Positions 18,087 to 27,013 of a stretch of 64,000 bases of DNA are shown one piece after another. The position numbers were made by a program, and so were the translations under genes. This stretch comes from Rhodanobacter thiooxydans LCS2. Lineage in GTDB: Bacteria; Pseudomonadota; Gammaproteobacteria; Xanthomonadales; Rhodanobacteraceae. The notes under the pieces are model-generated. The model worked only from the letters and a program-made list of their open reading frames with translations. It was not told the DNA's origin and did no database searches. Where the stretch lies: the NCBI RefSeq assembly GCF_000264375.1, contig NZ_AJXW01000003.1, positions 147,916-211,915 of the forward strand. The letters run 5' to 3'. Positions within the stretch are counted from its first letter, which is position 1, and each line of letters begins with the position of its first letter.

Positions 18087-18962
18087 ATGGATGCTGCGCC
18101 TGCCCTGATCGAAGGTACCCGCCTGCATGACCTCGGCGACGGTTTCATGGTGCGCCGCATGCTGCCGGTATTGCTGGCGCGGCACGTCGGGCCGTTCGTG
18201 TTCTACGACCACATGGGGCCGGTCACCTTTGCCGCCGGCAACGGCATGAACGTGCGGCCGCATCCGCACATCGGCCTGGCTACGGTGACCTGGCTGTTCG
18301 ACGGCGTGATCCGCCATCGCGACAGCATTGGCAGCCTGGCCGATATCCACCCTGGCGCGGTGAACTGGATGACCGCCGGCCATGGCATTGCCCATTCCGA
18401 GCGCACGCCGCCGGAGGCGCGTCAGGGCAGCAAGCTGCTGCATGGCATCCAGGTCTGGGTGGCGCTGCCGCAGGCCGACGCCGAGGTGGCGCCGGAATTC
18501 CACCATCACGACAGCGATGCGTTGCCGCGGATTCGCCAGCCCGGCGTCGAGGCGGTGTTGATCGCGGGCACCGCCTACGGCGAGCGTTCGCCGGTGAAGG
18601 TGTTCGCGCCGATGTTTTTCCTCGAAGTGCGGCTGGAGGTGGGCGCCGAACTGGCGTTGCCGCCGGAACACGCCGAGCGCGGCGTGCATGTGGTCGAGGG
18701 GGCGGTGCGCTGGGGCGAGCTGGAGATTGGCGCGCAGCAGATGGCGGTGCAGGCCGGCCCGTCGGCGCCGACGCTGCGTGCGCACGAGACCAGCCGGCTG
18801 ATGCTGTTCGGCGGGGCACCGCTGGATGGTGAACGGCACCTGTGGTGGAACTTCGTGGCCAGCACGCGCGAGCGCATCGAACAGGCCAAGGCCGACTGGC
18901 GTGAAGGCCGCTTCCCGAAAGTGGCCGGCGACGAGCAGGAATTCATCCCGCTGCCGGAGTAG
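18087..18962 (+). CDS. Pirin family protein
   Basis: 291 residues, a two-cupin protein. The metal ligands of pirin are visible in RPHPHIGLATVTWLFDG (two His) and in GHGIAHSERTP. The C-terminal pirin domain ends around LWWNFVAST. Bacterial pirins such as YhhW act as quercetin dioxygenases or as redox-sensitive regulators. GAGGAG lies 6 nt before ATG 18087, which decides the start over the in-frame GTG at 18084. It lies downstream of the OYE gene. Confidence 0.92.
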   Translation: MDAAPALIEGTRLHDLGDGFMVRRMLPVLLARHVGPFVFYDHMGPVTFAAGNGMNVRPHPHIGLATVTWLFDGVIRHRDSIGSLADIHPGAVNWMTAGHGIAHSERTPPEARQGSKLLHGIQVWVALPQADAEVAPEFHHHDSDALPRIRQPGVEAVLIAGTAYGERSPVKVFAPMFFLEVRLEVGAELALPPEHAERGVHVVEGAVRWGELEIGAQQMAVQAGPSAPTLRAHETSRLMLFGGAPLDGERHLWWNFVASTRERIEQAKADWREGRFPKVAGDEQEFIPLPE

Positions 18963-19111
18963 GCGCACGCGGATTGCCTCGCTTCGCAGGGCTGACACGG
19001 TCCGCCGCCTTCGGCTTCAACAAGGCAAAGGCCGGCGGGCAGTGCCCGCCCTACAGCGCGCATGGATCAACTGAGTGGCAGAATCGGGGCATTCCGCCGC
19101 GGAGCAGAATC

Positions 19112-19414
19112 ATGTCTGGCTATACCAGCTTTGCCGAGTTCTATCCGTTCTACCTCAGCGAGCACCGCGACCGTCGGTGCCGCCGGATGCATTTCATCGG
19201 CAGCACGCTGGTCGTTGCGGTAGTCGTGCTGGCGCTGGCCAGCGGCCAGTTGCGCTGGCTGTGGCTGGCGCCGGTGGCCGGCTACGGTTTCGCCTGGGTC
19301 GGCCACTTCGGTTTCGAGAAGAACCGCCCGGCCACCTTCAGGCACCCGCTGTACAGCCTGATGGGCGACTGGGCGATGTACGGCCAGATGCTGCGCGGCA
19401 AGATCCGCTTCTGA
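19112..19414 (+). CDS. DUF962/Mpo1-like small membrane protein
   Basis: 100 residues. The N-terminal SFAEFYPFYLSEHRDRRCRRMHFIG and the pairing of H with GHFGFEKNRPATFRHPLYSLMGDW are characteristic of the DUF962 family, whose yeast member Mpo1 is an iron-dependent dioxygenase of 2-hydroxy fatty acids. Two hydrophobic segments (about 30-48 and 52-70) place it in the membrane. An AGCAG site lies upstream of the ATG. Enzymatic function in bacteria is inference. Confidence 0.85.
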   Translation: MSGYTSFAEFYPFYLSEHRDRRCRRMHFIGSTLVVAVVVLALASGQLRWLWLAPVAGYGFAWVGHFGFEKNRPATFRHPLYSLMGDWAMYGQMLRGKIRF

Positions 19415-19475
19415 CCTTCCTCTTTTTCCTGGCTGCCAGGATCGGGGCGGGAACGTCGGAAACCCGTTGTTTGGC

Positions 19476-19562
19476 TCGTCATTCCTGCGCAAGCAGGAAT
19501 CCAGTGTCTTTGCCGACAAGAACTCTGGAGTCACCAGGCCCCAGCTTTCGCTGGGGCAACGG
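19476..19562 (+). repeat. REP-like palindromic repeat pair
   Basis: TCGTCATTCCTGCGC facing GCAGGAATCCAG, then about 20 nt later a second hairpin CCCCAGC-TTTC-GCTGGGG. This is the 'GTCATTCC..GGAATCCAG' type of dispersed repeat that recurs at 24910-24994 and 55435-55573. It lies between convergent genes. Confidence 0.6.
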
Positions 19563-19586
19563 AGGTTTTCGAGATGCCCCTTCGGT

Positions 19587-19976
19587 TCAGCGGTACTGCT
19601 GATGGCAGCTCTTGCAGGTCTCGCCGACCGGCTTGATCGCGGCCGCCACTGCCTCGCAGCTTGCTGGCGCGGTCTGCACAGCCTGGTGCAGGCGTTCCTG
19701 CAACTGGGTGGCGTCGTCGGTGAAGGCCTTCTCGTTGATGCCGAACACCGGCGTGATGTCGCTGGCAGTCGACTCCAGGCGGGCCAGGTGATGCTGCACC
19801 TTCACCGGATCGCACCGTTTCGCCTTGATCGCGTTCTTCAGTTCGCCCACGTGGTAGTCCATCGTTGCCATCACCGCCTTCGGCATCGGGTTGCGCGCGG
19901 CCAGCGCATTCATCACGTTGGCCGTGCCGATCACGCCGATCGCCAGGCCAAGCAGGATCATCAGGGCTGCGCGCAT
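19587..19976 (-). CDS. Cytochrome c'-type (cytochrome c556-like) exported protein
   Basis: 129 residues. An uncleaved or cleaved N-terminal hydrophobic segment (residues 3-24) precedes a four-helix bundle. The haem attachment site CKSCHQQYR is at the extreme C-terminus, the cytochrome c'/c556 arrangement. Two further Cys occur (KRCDP, ASCEA). The start MRAALMILLG is placed at the beginning of the signal anchor. It probably resides in the periplasm. The partner is unknown. Confidence 0.8.
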   Translation of the reverse strand: MRAALMILLGLAIGVIGTANVMNALAARNPMPKAVMATMDYHVGELKNAIKAKRCDPVKVQHHLARLESTASDITPVFGINEKAFTDDATQLQERLHQAVQTAPASCEAVAAAIKPVGETCKSCHQQYR

Positions 19977-20050
19977 CGCTACGATTCCGAGGGTGGGAAA
20001 CCCGCAGGATAGCGCGGGCCGCCGCACGTCATCCACGCAGGCACGATAAA

Positions 20051-20902
20051 ATGGCGCCTTTGCAGCAGGATTTCTTGGTGACCCACGCAGACACAACCAC
20101 GCACCCGCCCGGCGGCGCCACCGGCGCGGCGACGTTCCCGGCCGAACGCTTCGCCGGCGTCGAGCGGCTGTACGGCAGCGGCAGCGTGGCCGCGCTGGCA
20201 GGCAGGCACGTCTGCGTGATCGGCATCGGCGGCGTCGGCTCGTGGGCGGTCGAGGCGCTGGCGCGCAGCGGCGTGGGCCGGCTCACCCTGATCGACGCCG
20301 ACGAGGTCTGCGTGTCCAACACCAACCGCCAACTGCACGCGCTGGATGGCGAGTACGGCAAGTCGAAAGTGGGGGTGATGGCGGAGCGTGCGCACGCGAT
20401 CAATCCGACCATCCGGCTGGAGGCGGTCGAGCGCTTCCTCACCCCGTCCACGCTGGACGAACTGCTCGACCGCGGCTACGACGTGGTGCTGGATGCCTGC
20501 GACGCGTTCCGCGTGAAGCTCGAAACCATCGCCTGGTGTCGCCGGCGCAAGCTGCCGATCGTCAGCGTGGGCTCGGCCGGCGGACGCACCGACCCGACTC
20601 AGATCCGCGTGCGCGACCTCTCGCGCACCGAGCACGACGCGATGTTCAGCCTGATCCGCAAGAAGCTCCGCGCCGACTTCAACTTTCCGCGCAATCCGGA
20701 TCGCTATTTCGGCGTTTCAGCCGTCTATTCGCTGCAGAACGTGCAGTATCCGCAACCGGACGGCACGGTCTGCGGTACCCGCCCGCCTGGCGGCGACGCG
20801 ATGAACCTGGCCTGCGGCGGCGGGCTGGGCGCGGCCACCCACGTCACCGGCGCCTTCGCGTTTGCGGCGGTGGGCAAGGTGCTGGAGAAGCTGCTGGGGT
20901 GA
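20051..20902 (+). CDS. tcdA: tRNA threonylcarbamoyladenosine dehydratase
   Basis: About 283 residues. It has an E1/ThiF-like Rossmann fold with CVIGIGGVGSWAVEALARSG (ATP/adenylate site, about 57-76) and DADEVCVSNTNRQLHAL. It converts t6A37 of tRNA to the cyclic form ct6A with ATP and the CsdA/CsdE-type sulfur relay. The start may be ATG 20051 or, equally, GTG 20078, which has AGGA 7 nt upstream. It is divergent from the cytochrome gene. Confidence 0.9.
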   Translation: MAPLQQDFLVTHADTTTHPPGGATGAATFPAERFAGVERLYGSGSVAALAGRHVCVIGIGGVGSWAVEALARSGVGRLTLIDADEVCVSNTNRQLHALDGEYGKSKVGVMAERAHAINPTIRLEAVERFLTPSTLDELLDRGYDVVLDACDAFRVKLETIAWCRRRKLPIVSVGSAGGRTDPTQIRVRDLSRTEHDAMFSLIRKKLRADFNFPRNPDRYFGVSAVYSLQNVQYPQPDGTVCGTRPPGGDAMNLACGGGLGAATHVTGAFAFAAVGKVLEKLLG

Positions 20903-20998
20903 CTGGACACGGGAGCGAGCGCGCACGTGTCCGCATGTCGAGATGGCCAGCGTCAGGTCAAGCTCACCGTGCGGTTCTCGCGCCCGGGCGGAGAATGG

Positions 20999-21931
20999 CT
21001 ACAAATTGCCGGGCTTGTCGGCCGACGGGTTGCCATCCGAGGTCTTGTCACCCGAGGTCTTGTCCGTAGCCGCCTTGCCCTCGCTGGCGCGAATTGGAAC
21101 CAGGGCGCCCACCGAGGTGGTGCCGACCGGATCCGTCTTGAATTTCGGGTCGTAGGGGTTGTCGCTTTCGCGGAACTGCTGATAGGCCACCACGCCATGC
21201 ATGTCATGCCCGCTGGTGATCTCGAAACCCGCAGTATTCGTATGCAAGGGGGTGCCCGTCATGCTCTTGCCCGTTCTGGGAGCCGAGGGGCCGCCATTCG
21301 AGCCAACCTTCAGCGGCCCGGTGGCGCCGCCGGTACGTGAGCCGGTCATTCCTGCGCGCACCTGGGCCCAGCGCATCTTGGCCCGATGCAGGGCGGTGGC
21401 GTCGCCGTAAGTAGGCTTGAGCTGGTTCCACAGAGTATCGACCCGGGCGAAGTCGGCTTCGCTCAGCGGCGTGATCATCAGGTCGCGCGCCGCGATGTAC
21501 TGCGGTGTGTTGCGCTCAGCCGCCAGAACCATCCAGGCGGCGCCCAGCGGGCGATCCACCGGCACGCCCTGGCCGCGGTAATACATCACCCCGAGATTGT
21601 ATTCAGCTGGCTTGTAGGCCCATGACGCCGCGACCTTGTACATGTCGATCGCATAGCGGTAGTTCTTTTGCTCGTAGGCGCGGGCGGCGATGTTGAAAAA
21701 ATATACCCCCGGCCTGGCATCGCTCTCGGGGGTGTTGAAGTCCTCGTTCGGCGAGGTGCCGAAGCTCGGGTCACTGTCGTACGAGGGCGCGGTGGTGGAG
21801 GGAAGGTAGGCTGGGGAAGTCGGGGTGCCGGTGGCTGGTGCTCCGCTTTGCCCCCATGCCGGCAGCGCCACGGCGAGCGCCAGGCCAGCGAGCATCCATG
21901 CGCAGGTGCCGGAAACACGTTCCATGACCAT
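20999..21931 (-). CDS. Exported Sel1/TPR-like repeat protein
   Basis: 310 residues. The signal peptide ends near LPAWGQSG. A low-complexity linker (30-75) is followed by Sel1-like repeats (about 85-145: YRYAIDMYKVAASWAYK, then AEYNLGVMYYRGQGV). The C-terminal half is charged and disordered, ending in KTSGDKTSDG-type repeats. AGGAG lies 7 nt before ATG 21931, which fixes the start. It is likely a periplasmic scaffold. No partner is evident. Confidence 0.75.
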   Translation of the reverse strand: MVMERVSGTCAWMLAGLALAVALPAWGQSGAPATGTPTSPAYLPSTTAPSYDSDPSFGTSPNEDFNTPESDARPGVYFFNIAARAYEQKNYRYAIDMYKVAASWAYKPAEYNLGVMYYRGQGVPVDRPLGAAWMVLAAERNTPQYIAARDLMITPLSEADFARVDTLWNQLKPTYGDATALHRAKMRWAQVRAGMTGSRTGGATGPLKVGSNGGPSAPRTGKSMTGTPLHTNTAGFEITSGHDMHGVVAYQQFRESDNPYDPKFKTDPVGTTSVGALVPIRASEGKAATDKTSGDKTSDGNPSADKPGNL

Positions 21932-22139
21932 GAGCGATCTCCTTTCACCAGGTTGGTGACCATGGGATATACGCCTGGGGTGATCGGTTATGCAAGCCCG
22001 GCCCAGGTCATGCCGGCTCGCCATCCGCTCGCTGGAGCGCCCCGCGATCGAACTCCACAGGATGTGTCCGGGGGCTTGCGGTGATCGCGGTGCGCCCCGT
22101 GACCGCGCACATCCCGCTCATCCGCACGCTCCTGCTGCC

Positions 22140-22880
22140 TTACCAGCCCATGTAATGCCCGCCGTTGATCGCCAGGTTGGCGCCGGTGATCCAGGCGGCC
22201 TGGTCGCCGATGAAGAAGGCCACCGCGTGGGCGATCTCCTCCGGCTTGCCGAGGCGGCCGACCGGGATCTGCGCCACGATCTTCTCGCGCACTTCCTCGG
22301 GCACGGCCATCACCATGTCGGTGCCGACGTAGCCGGGCGAGACGGTGTTGACGGTGATGCCGAACTTCGCGTTCTCCTGCGCCAGCGAGATGGTGAAGCC
22401 ATGCATGCCGGCCTTCGCCGCAGCGTAGTTGGCCTGGCCGTACTGGCCCTTCTGACCGTTGATCGAGCTGATCTGCACGATGCGGCCCCACTTGCGCGCG
22501 CGCATGCCTTCGATCACCGGGCGGGTGACGTTGAAGCAGGCGTTGAGGTTGGTGTTGATCACGTCCGTCCACTGCTGGTAATTCATCTTGTGGAAGGTGG
22601 TGTCGCGGGTGATGCCGGCGTTGTTGATCAGGATGTCGACCGCGCCGCACTTCTCCTCGATTGCACGGATCATCGCCTCGCAGGCAACGGGGTCGGAGAC
22701 GTCGCCGGGCACCATGCATACCTCGATGCCCTCGGCCGCGATGGCCTTGCGCCAGGCTTCGGCCTTGCCCGGGTCGCGATAGTTGGTGGCCACCCGATGT
22801 CCCTGCCCGGCGAGGTAGCGAACGATCGCGCTGCCGATGCCGCCGGTGCCGCCTGTGACCAATGCCGTGCGCTGCGTCAT
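22140..22880 (-). CDS. phbB: Acetoacetyl-CoA reductase (short-chain dehydrogenase)
   Basis: 246 residues. The NADPH site is TGGTGGIGSAI (residues 9-19), then NNAGITRD, catalytic Ser in QISSINGQKGQYGQ and YAAAKAG (Tyr/Lys). SINGQKGQYGQANYAAAKAGMHG is the PhaB/FabG-like signature of acetoacetyl-CoA reductases. It makes (R)-3-hydroxybutyryl-CoA for polyhydroxybutyrate. No phaC or phaA is adjacent. A FabG-like role cannot be excluded. Confidence 0.86.
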   Translation of the reverse strand: MTQRTALVTGGTGGIGSAIVRYLAGQGHRVATNYRDPGKAEAWRKAIAAEGIEVCMVPGDVSDPVACEAMIRAIEEKCGAVDILINNAGITRDTTFHKMNYQQWTDVINTNLNACFNVTRPVIEGMRARKWGRIVQISSINGQKGQYGQANYAAAKAGMHGFTISLAQENAKFGITVNTVSPGYVGTDMVMAVPEEVREKIVAQIPVGRLGKPEEIAHAVAFFIGDQAAWITGANLAINGGHYMGW

Positions 22881-22990
22881 GTCCTTGAAACTCCTGTGCA
22901 GGTGAAGCGTGGGCTGTCGCACCGGAGCATGGCGAGGGCATGTTTCAGCCGCTGTCGCCAGGCGCCGGCGCGTCCGGCATTTATAGCGTC

Positions 22991-23857
22991 TCAGGCGAAA
23001 GAGTGACCGCTGCAATGCGGCAAATCCGCCGGCTCGAAGTTGGCCAGCGCCTGGGCCAGCAGGTCGCCGGCATCCGCTGCCATGGCCGGCGCCGGCACGC
23101 GCAGGAACGCCAGCGCCCGCCGCAGCGCAGGCAGCGGATCGGCCGGGTCGACCGGGAAGGCCTGTTCGGATTTCGACAGCTTGCGCCCCTCGCCGTCCAG
23201 CACCAGCGGCAGGTGGCGATAAATCGGGGTGGGCAGCCCCAGGCAGCGCTGCAGCCAGATCTGCCGCGCGGTGGAGTCGAGCAGATCCTGCCCGCGCACC
23301 ACCTCGGTAATGCCCTGGAAAGCATCATCGACCACGCAGGCGAGCTGGTAGGAATAAAGGCCCTCGACCCGGCGGATCACGAAGTCGCCTACTTCGCCGC
23401 GCAGGTTCTGCCGCTGCGGTCCCTGCAGCGCGTCGTCGAACGCGATGGTGATATCCGGCACGCGCAACCGCCAGGCCGGTGCCTGGCCGGGCTGCGGCAG
23501 TGCGACGCAGCGGCCGTCGCGGTGGATGCCGCCGGCACCGGCCAGCTCACTGCGACTGCACCAGCAGGGGAACACCTGGCCGGCCACGCGCAGCTGTTCG
23601 AACGCCGCGTCGTAGGCGGCGATGCGCTGCGACTGGAATAACACCGGCGCGTCGGCGACCAGGCCGAACGCCGGCAGCGCGGCGAGGATGCTGGCGGCCG
23701 AGCCGGGAACCTCGCGCGGCGGGTCGATGTCTTCCACCCGCAGCAGCCATTCGCCGCCGGCATGCCGCGCGCACAGCCAGCTGCCCACCGCGGCGACCAG
23801 CGAGCCGAAGTGCAGTTGCCCGGTGGGCGAGGGGGCGAAGCGACCGCGGTAGCTCAT
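22991..23857 (-). CDS. gluQ: Glutamyl-Q tRNA(Asp) synthetase
   Basis: 288 residues. It has a catalytic core of glutamyl-tRNA synthetase without the anticodon-binding domain, with HIGH-like FAPSPTGQLHFGSL (residues 7-20), KLSKSEQ as the KMSKS loop near 230, and a Cys pair in CWCSRSEL of the small zinc element. It charges glutamate onto queuosine in tRNA-Asp. The length of about 290 is right for GluQ-RS, far short of GltX. It is divergent from htpX. Confidence 0.93.
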   Translation of the reverse strand: MSYRGRFAPSPTGQLHFGSLVAAVGSWLCARHAGGEWLLRVEDIDPPREVPGSAASILAALPAFGLVADAPVLFQSQRIAAYDAAFEQLRVAGQVFPCWCSRSELAGAGGIHRDGRCVALPQPGQAPAWRLRVPDITIAFDDALQGPQRQNLRGEVGDFVIRRVEGLYSYQLACVVDDAFQGITEVVRGQDLLDSTARQIWLQRCLGLPTPIYRHLPLVLDGEGRKLSKSEQAFPVDPADPLPALRRALAFLRVPAPAMAADAGDLLAQALANFEPADLPHCSGHSFA

Positions 23858-23987
23858 CGGCGCATTCTAGGGTAGCGGCGCGTACCTCGGTCGCCCCCCG
23901 GCAACCCTTGAAAGCCGCCGCTTGCGCCCCGAATCTTGAACCGCGGTTTTTCCCTTTTCCTTCATGACTGCCACAAGAGAGACAGCC

Positions 23988-24881
23988 ATGCGTCGCATCG
24001 CATTGTTCATCGCAACCAACCTTGCCGTCCTGCTCCTGCTGAGCATCGTCCTGCGCCTGTTCGGCATCGACCAGATGGCCGCCGCCCGCGGTTACGGCGG
24101 CATGGGCGGCCTGCTGGCCTACGCCGCCGTGTTCGGCATGGGCGGCGCCTTCATTTCGCTGGCGATGTCCAAGTGGATGGCCAAGATGTCCACCGGCGCG
24201 CGGGTGATCGAGCAGCCGCAGAACGAGACGGAGCGCTGGCTGGTCGACACGGTGCGCCGCCACGCGCAGAACGCCGGCATCGGCATGCCCGAAGTGGCGA
24301 TCTACGATGCGCCGGAAATGAACGCGTTCGCCACCGGCATGACCAGGAACAGCTCACTGGTGGCGGTCAGCTCCGGTCTGCTGCAACAGATGAACCGCGA
24401 GCAGGCCGGCGCGGTGCTCGGCCACGAGATCGGCCACGTGGCGAACGGCGACATGGTCACCCTGACCTTGATCCAGGGCGTGCTGAACACGCTGGTGATC
24501 CTGGCCGCGCGCATCGTCGGGCGGCTGGTCGACAGCTGGATGTCGGGCGGTCGCGACGACCGCGAAGGCGGTACCGGCATAGGCTATTTCGTGACCGTGA
24601 TTGTGCTGCAGCTGGTGTTTGGCCTGTTCGCCTCGATCATCGTGGCCGCGTTCTCGCGCTGGCGCGAGTTCCGCGCCGACACGGCGGGCGCGCAATTCGC
24701 CGGCCGCGGTGCGATGATCTCGGCACTGCAGCGGCTGCAGGCCAACCACGGCGAGAGCACGCTGCCGCAGACGATCGCGGCGTTCGGCATCTCCGGTCCG
24801 CTGGCCGACGGCTTCAGGCGCCTGTTCATGAGCCACCCGCCGCTGGAGGAGCGCATCGCGGCGCTGCAGCGCAGCGCGTAA
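23988..24881 (+). CDS. htpX: Membrane zinc metalloprotease HtpX
   Basis: 297 residues. Two N-terminal TM segments (4-22 and 38-58), HExxH in LGHEIGHVANGD near 143, two more TMs (about 157-180 and 192-215), and the third zinc ligand in WREFRADTAGA. It is an inner-membrane quality-control protease of the M48 family working with FtsH. ATG 23988 begins MRRIALFIATN. An in-frame ATG 24 nt upstream is less likely. It lies near htpG, another stress chaperone gene. Confidence 0.95.
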   Translation: MRRIALFIATNLAVLLLLSIVLRLFGIDQMAAARGYGGMGGLLAYAAVFGMGGAFISLAMSKWMAKMSTGARVIEQPQNETERWLVDTVRRHAQNAGIGMPEVAIYDAPEMNAFATGMTRNSSLVAVSSGLLQQMNREQAGAVLGHEIGHVANGDMVTLTLIQGVLNTLVILAARIVGRLVDSWMSGGRDDREGGTGIGYFVTVIVLQLVFGLFASIIVAAFSRWREFRADTAGAQFAGRGAMISALQRLQANHGESTLPQTIAAFGISGPLADGFRRLFMSHPPLEERIAALQRSA

Positions 24882-24909
24882 GAATGGTTGCACCATAGAC
24901 CCCTACATT

Positions 24910-24994
24910 CGTCATTCCGGCGCAGGCCGGAATCGCATTTCCAGTACGACTACGCAAAGACGCAAGTGCGATTCCGGCCTGCGCCGGAATGACG
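24910..24994 (+). repeat. Perfect 28-bp inverted REP doublet
   Basis: The arms 24910-24937 and 24967-24994 are exact reverse complements (CGTCATTCCGGCGCAGGCCG..), with a 29-nt spacer. Each arm itself contains the palindrome TTCCGGC..GCCGGAA. It is a BIME/REP-type dispersed repeat between htpX and htpG. It overlaps the upstream extension of the htpG frame. Confidence 0.8.
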
Positions 24995-25030
24995 ATCCAA
25001 AACGTCAACGCAACAACGGAACATCCACGC

Positions 25031-26902
25031 ATGAACGCACCCGCCGAAACCCGCAAGTTCGAAGCCGAAGTCGCCCAGGTGCTGCACCTGGTCACCCACT
25101 CGCTGTACTCGCACAAGGAAATCTTCCTGCGCGAGCTGATCTCCAACGCCTCCGACGCCTGCGACAAGCTGCGCTTCGAGTCGATCGCCAAGCCCGAGTT
25201 GATGGCCGGCGACAGCGAGCTGCACATCGACGTCAGCTGGGACCCGGATGCGCGCACCGTCACCGTGCGCGACAACGGCATCGGCATGAACCGCGACGAG
25301 ATCGTGGCCAACATCGGCACCATCGCCAGCTCCGGCACGCGCCGTTTCCTGGAGGCGATGTCGGGCGAGCAGAAGGCCGACGCGCGGCTGATCGGCCAGT
25401 TCGGCGTGGGCTTCTATTCCGCCTTCGTGGTGGCCGACAAGGTCACCGTGCTCAGCCGCCGCGCCGATGCGCCGGCCGCCGAGGGCGTGAAGTGGGAAAG
25501 CGACGGCAAGGGCGAGTACACGCTGGAACCGGTCGAGCTGGCCGAGCGCGGCACTTCCGTCATCCTGCACCTGAAGGCCGACGAGGACGAGTTCCTCAGC
25601 CGCTGGCAGCTGCGCGCGCTGATCACCCGCTACTCCGACCACGTGGCGTTCCCGATCCGCATGCCGACCGAGAAGGACGGCAAGCCCACCGACGAGTTCG
25701 AGACCATCAACGCCGCCTCGGCGCTGTGGACCAAGCCGAAGTCGGAGATCAGCGACGCGGACTACCAGAGCTTCTACAAGTCGCTCGGCCACGACTTCAA
25801 CGACGCGCTGGCGTGGACGCACAACCGCGTCGAAGGCAGCCAGAGCTTCACCACCCTGCTGTACATCCCCTCGCAGCCGCCGTTCGACCTGATGATGGGC
25901 GGCCGCGACGAGCGCAAAGGCATGAAGCTCTACATCAAGCGCGTCTTCATCATGGACGCCGCCGAAGAGCTGCTGCCGAACTACCTGCGCTTCGTGCGCG
26001 GCGTGGTCGACGCCGACGACCTGCCGCTCAACGTCAGCCGCGAGATCCTGCAGCACAACCGCCAGCTCGAGCGGATCAAGGCCGCCTGCGTCAAGCGCGT
26101 GCTGGACCTGATCGAGAAGCTGGCGAAGGATGAGCCCGAGAAATTCGCCACCTTCTACAAGGCCTTCGGCAACACGCTGAAAGAAGGCATCAGCGAGGAC
26201 GCCAACAACCGCGAACGCATCGCCAAGCTGCTGCGCTTCGCCAGCACCAAGGGCGAAGGCACCGCGCAGAACGTCTCGCTGGACGACTACATCGGCCGCA
26301 TGGCCGTCGGCCAGGACGCCATCTGGTACGTCACCGCCGACAGCTACGCCGCCGCCGCGGGCAGCCCGCAGCTGGAAGCGTTCAAGGCCAAGGACATCGA
26401 AGTGCTGCTGATGTCCGACCGCATCGACGAATGGATGATCGGCAGCTTGAGCGAGTACGAGGGCAAGAAGCTGCGCAACGTGGCCAAGGGCGAACTGCCG
26501 CTGGACGAGGCGGACAAGAAGAAGCAGGAGGAGGCGACCAAGGAAGCCGAGCCGCTGCTGAAGAAGCTCAAGGAACTGCTTGGCGACCGCGTGGGCGAGG
26601 TCAAGGTATCGGCACGCCTGACCGATTCGCCGTCATGCCTGGCGCTCTCCGATTACGAAATGGCGCCGCACCTGGCGCGGCTGCTGCGGGAAGCCGGGCA
26701 GGATATGCCGGAGTCGAAGCCGACGCTGGAGATCAACCCGCAGCATGCGCTGCTGAAGCGGGTCGAGGCGGAAACGGACGAGGCGAAGGCGAAGGATCTG
26801 GCCACGCTGCTGCTGGAGCAGGCGGAGATTGCCGCCGGCGCGCAGCTGCCGGATCCGTCGGCGTTCGTGCAGAGGATGAATCGGGTGTTGTTGGGACTGT
26901 AA
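25031..26902 (+). CDS. htpG: Molecular chaperone HtpG (bacterial Hsp90)
   Basis: 623 residues. GHKL ATPase motifs are LISNASDACDKLRF, DNGIGMN and GQFGVGFYSAFVVADKV. The middle domain contains NLSREILQHNR-type NVSREILQ, and the C-terminal dimerisation domain ends NRVLLGL. ATG 25031 is preferred over 24989, because the upstream start lies in the REP repeat. It is the cytoplasmic Hsp90 chaperone. No heat-shock promoter could be identified with confidence. Confidence 0.96.
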   Translation: MNAPAETRKFEAEVAQVLHLVTHSLYSHKEIFLRELISNASDACDKLRFESIAKPELMAGDSELHIDVSWDPDARTVTVRDNGIGMNRDEIVANIGTIASSGTRRFLEAMSGEQKADARLIGQFGVGFYSAFVVADKVTVLSRRADAPAAEGVKWESDGKGEYTLEPVELAERGTSVILHLKADEDEFLSRWQLRALITRYSDHVAFPIRMPTEKDGKPTDEFETINAASALWTKPKSEISDADYQSFYKSLGHDFNDALAWTHNRVEGSQSFTTLLYIPSQPPFDLMMGGRDERKGMKLYIKRVFIMDAAEELLPNYLRFVRGVVDADDLPLNVSREILQHNRQLERIKAACVKRVLDLIEKLAKDEPEKFATFYKAFGNTLKEGISEDANNRERIAKLLRFASTKGEGTAQNVSLDDYIGRMAVGQDAIWYVTADSYAAAAGSPQLEAFKAKDIEVLLMSDRIDEWMIGSLSEYEGKKLRNVAKGELPLDEADKKKQEEATKEAEPLLKKLKELLGDRVGEVKVSARLTDSPSCLALSDYEMAPHLARLLREAGQDMPESKPTLEINPQHALLKRVEAETDEAKAKDLATLLLEQAEIAAGAQLPDPSAFVQRMNRVLLGL

Positions 26903-26922
26903 GTCTCAAGATGCAGCTTGAT

Positions 26923-26956
26923 AAGAAAGCCCGTTGAATTCGACGGGCTTTCTTTA
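26923..26956. terminator. Bidirectional intrinsic terminator after htpG
   Basis: AAGAAAGCCCGT and ACGGGCTTTCTT form a 12-bp stem with flanking A and T runs. It can serve htpG and the convergent OLD-family gene. Confidence 0.85.
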
Positions 26957-27013
26957 TGAGTGCACCTCAAGGCCATGATGGAAGAATAATGCATGCTCCA
27001 TTTCCTGCTGTAT

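Noticed and set aside
18962..19111. Small RNA or repeat in the pirin-DUF962 gap
   Set aside because: Only a short GGCGGGCAGTGCCCGCC hairpin without a U tract or promoter. Too little support.
24989..25030. Upstream htpG start adding 14 residues
   Set aside because: It begins inside the REP doublet, and the extra residues are not part of conserved HtpG.
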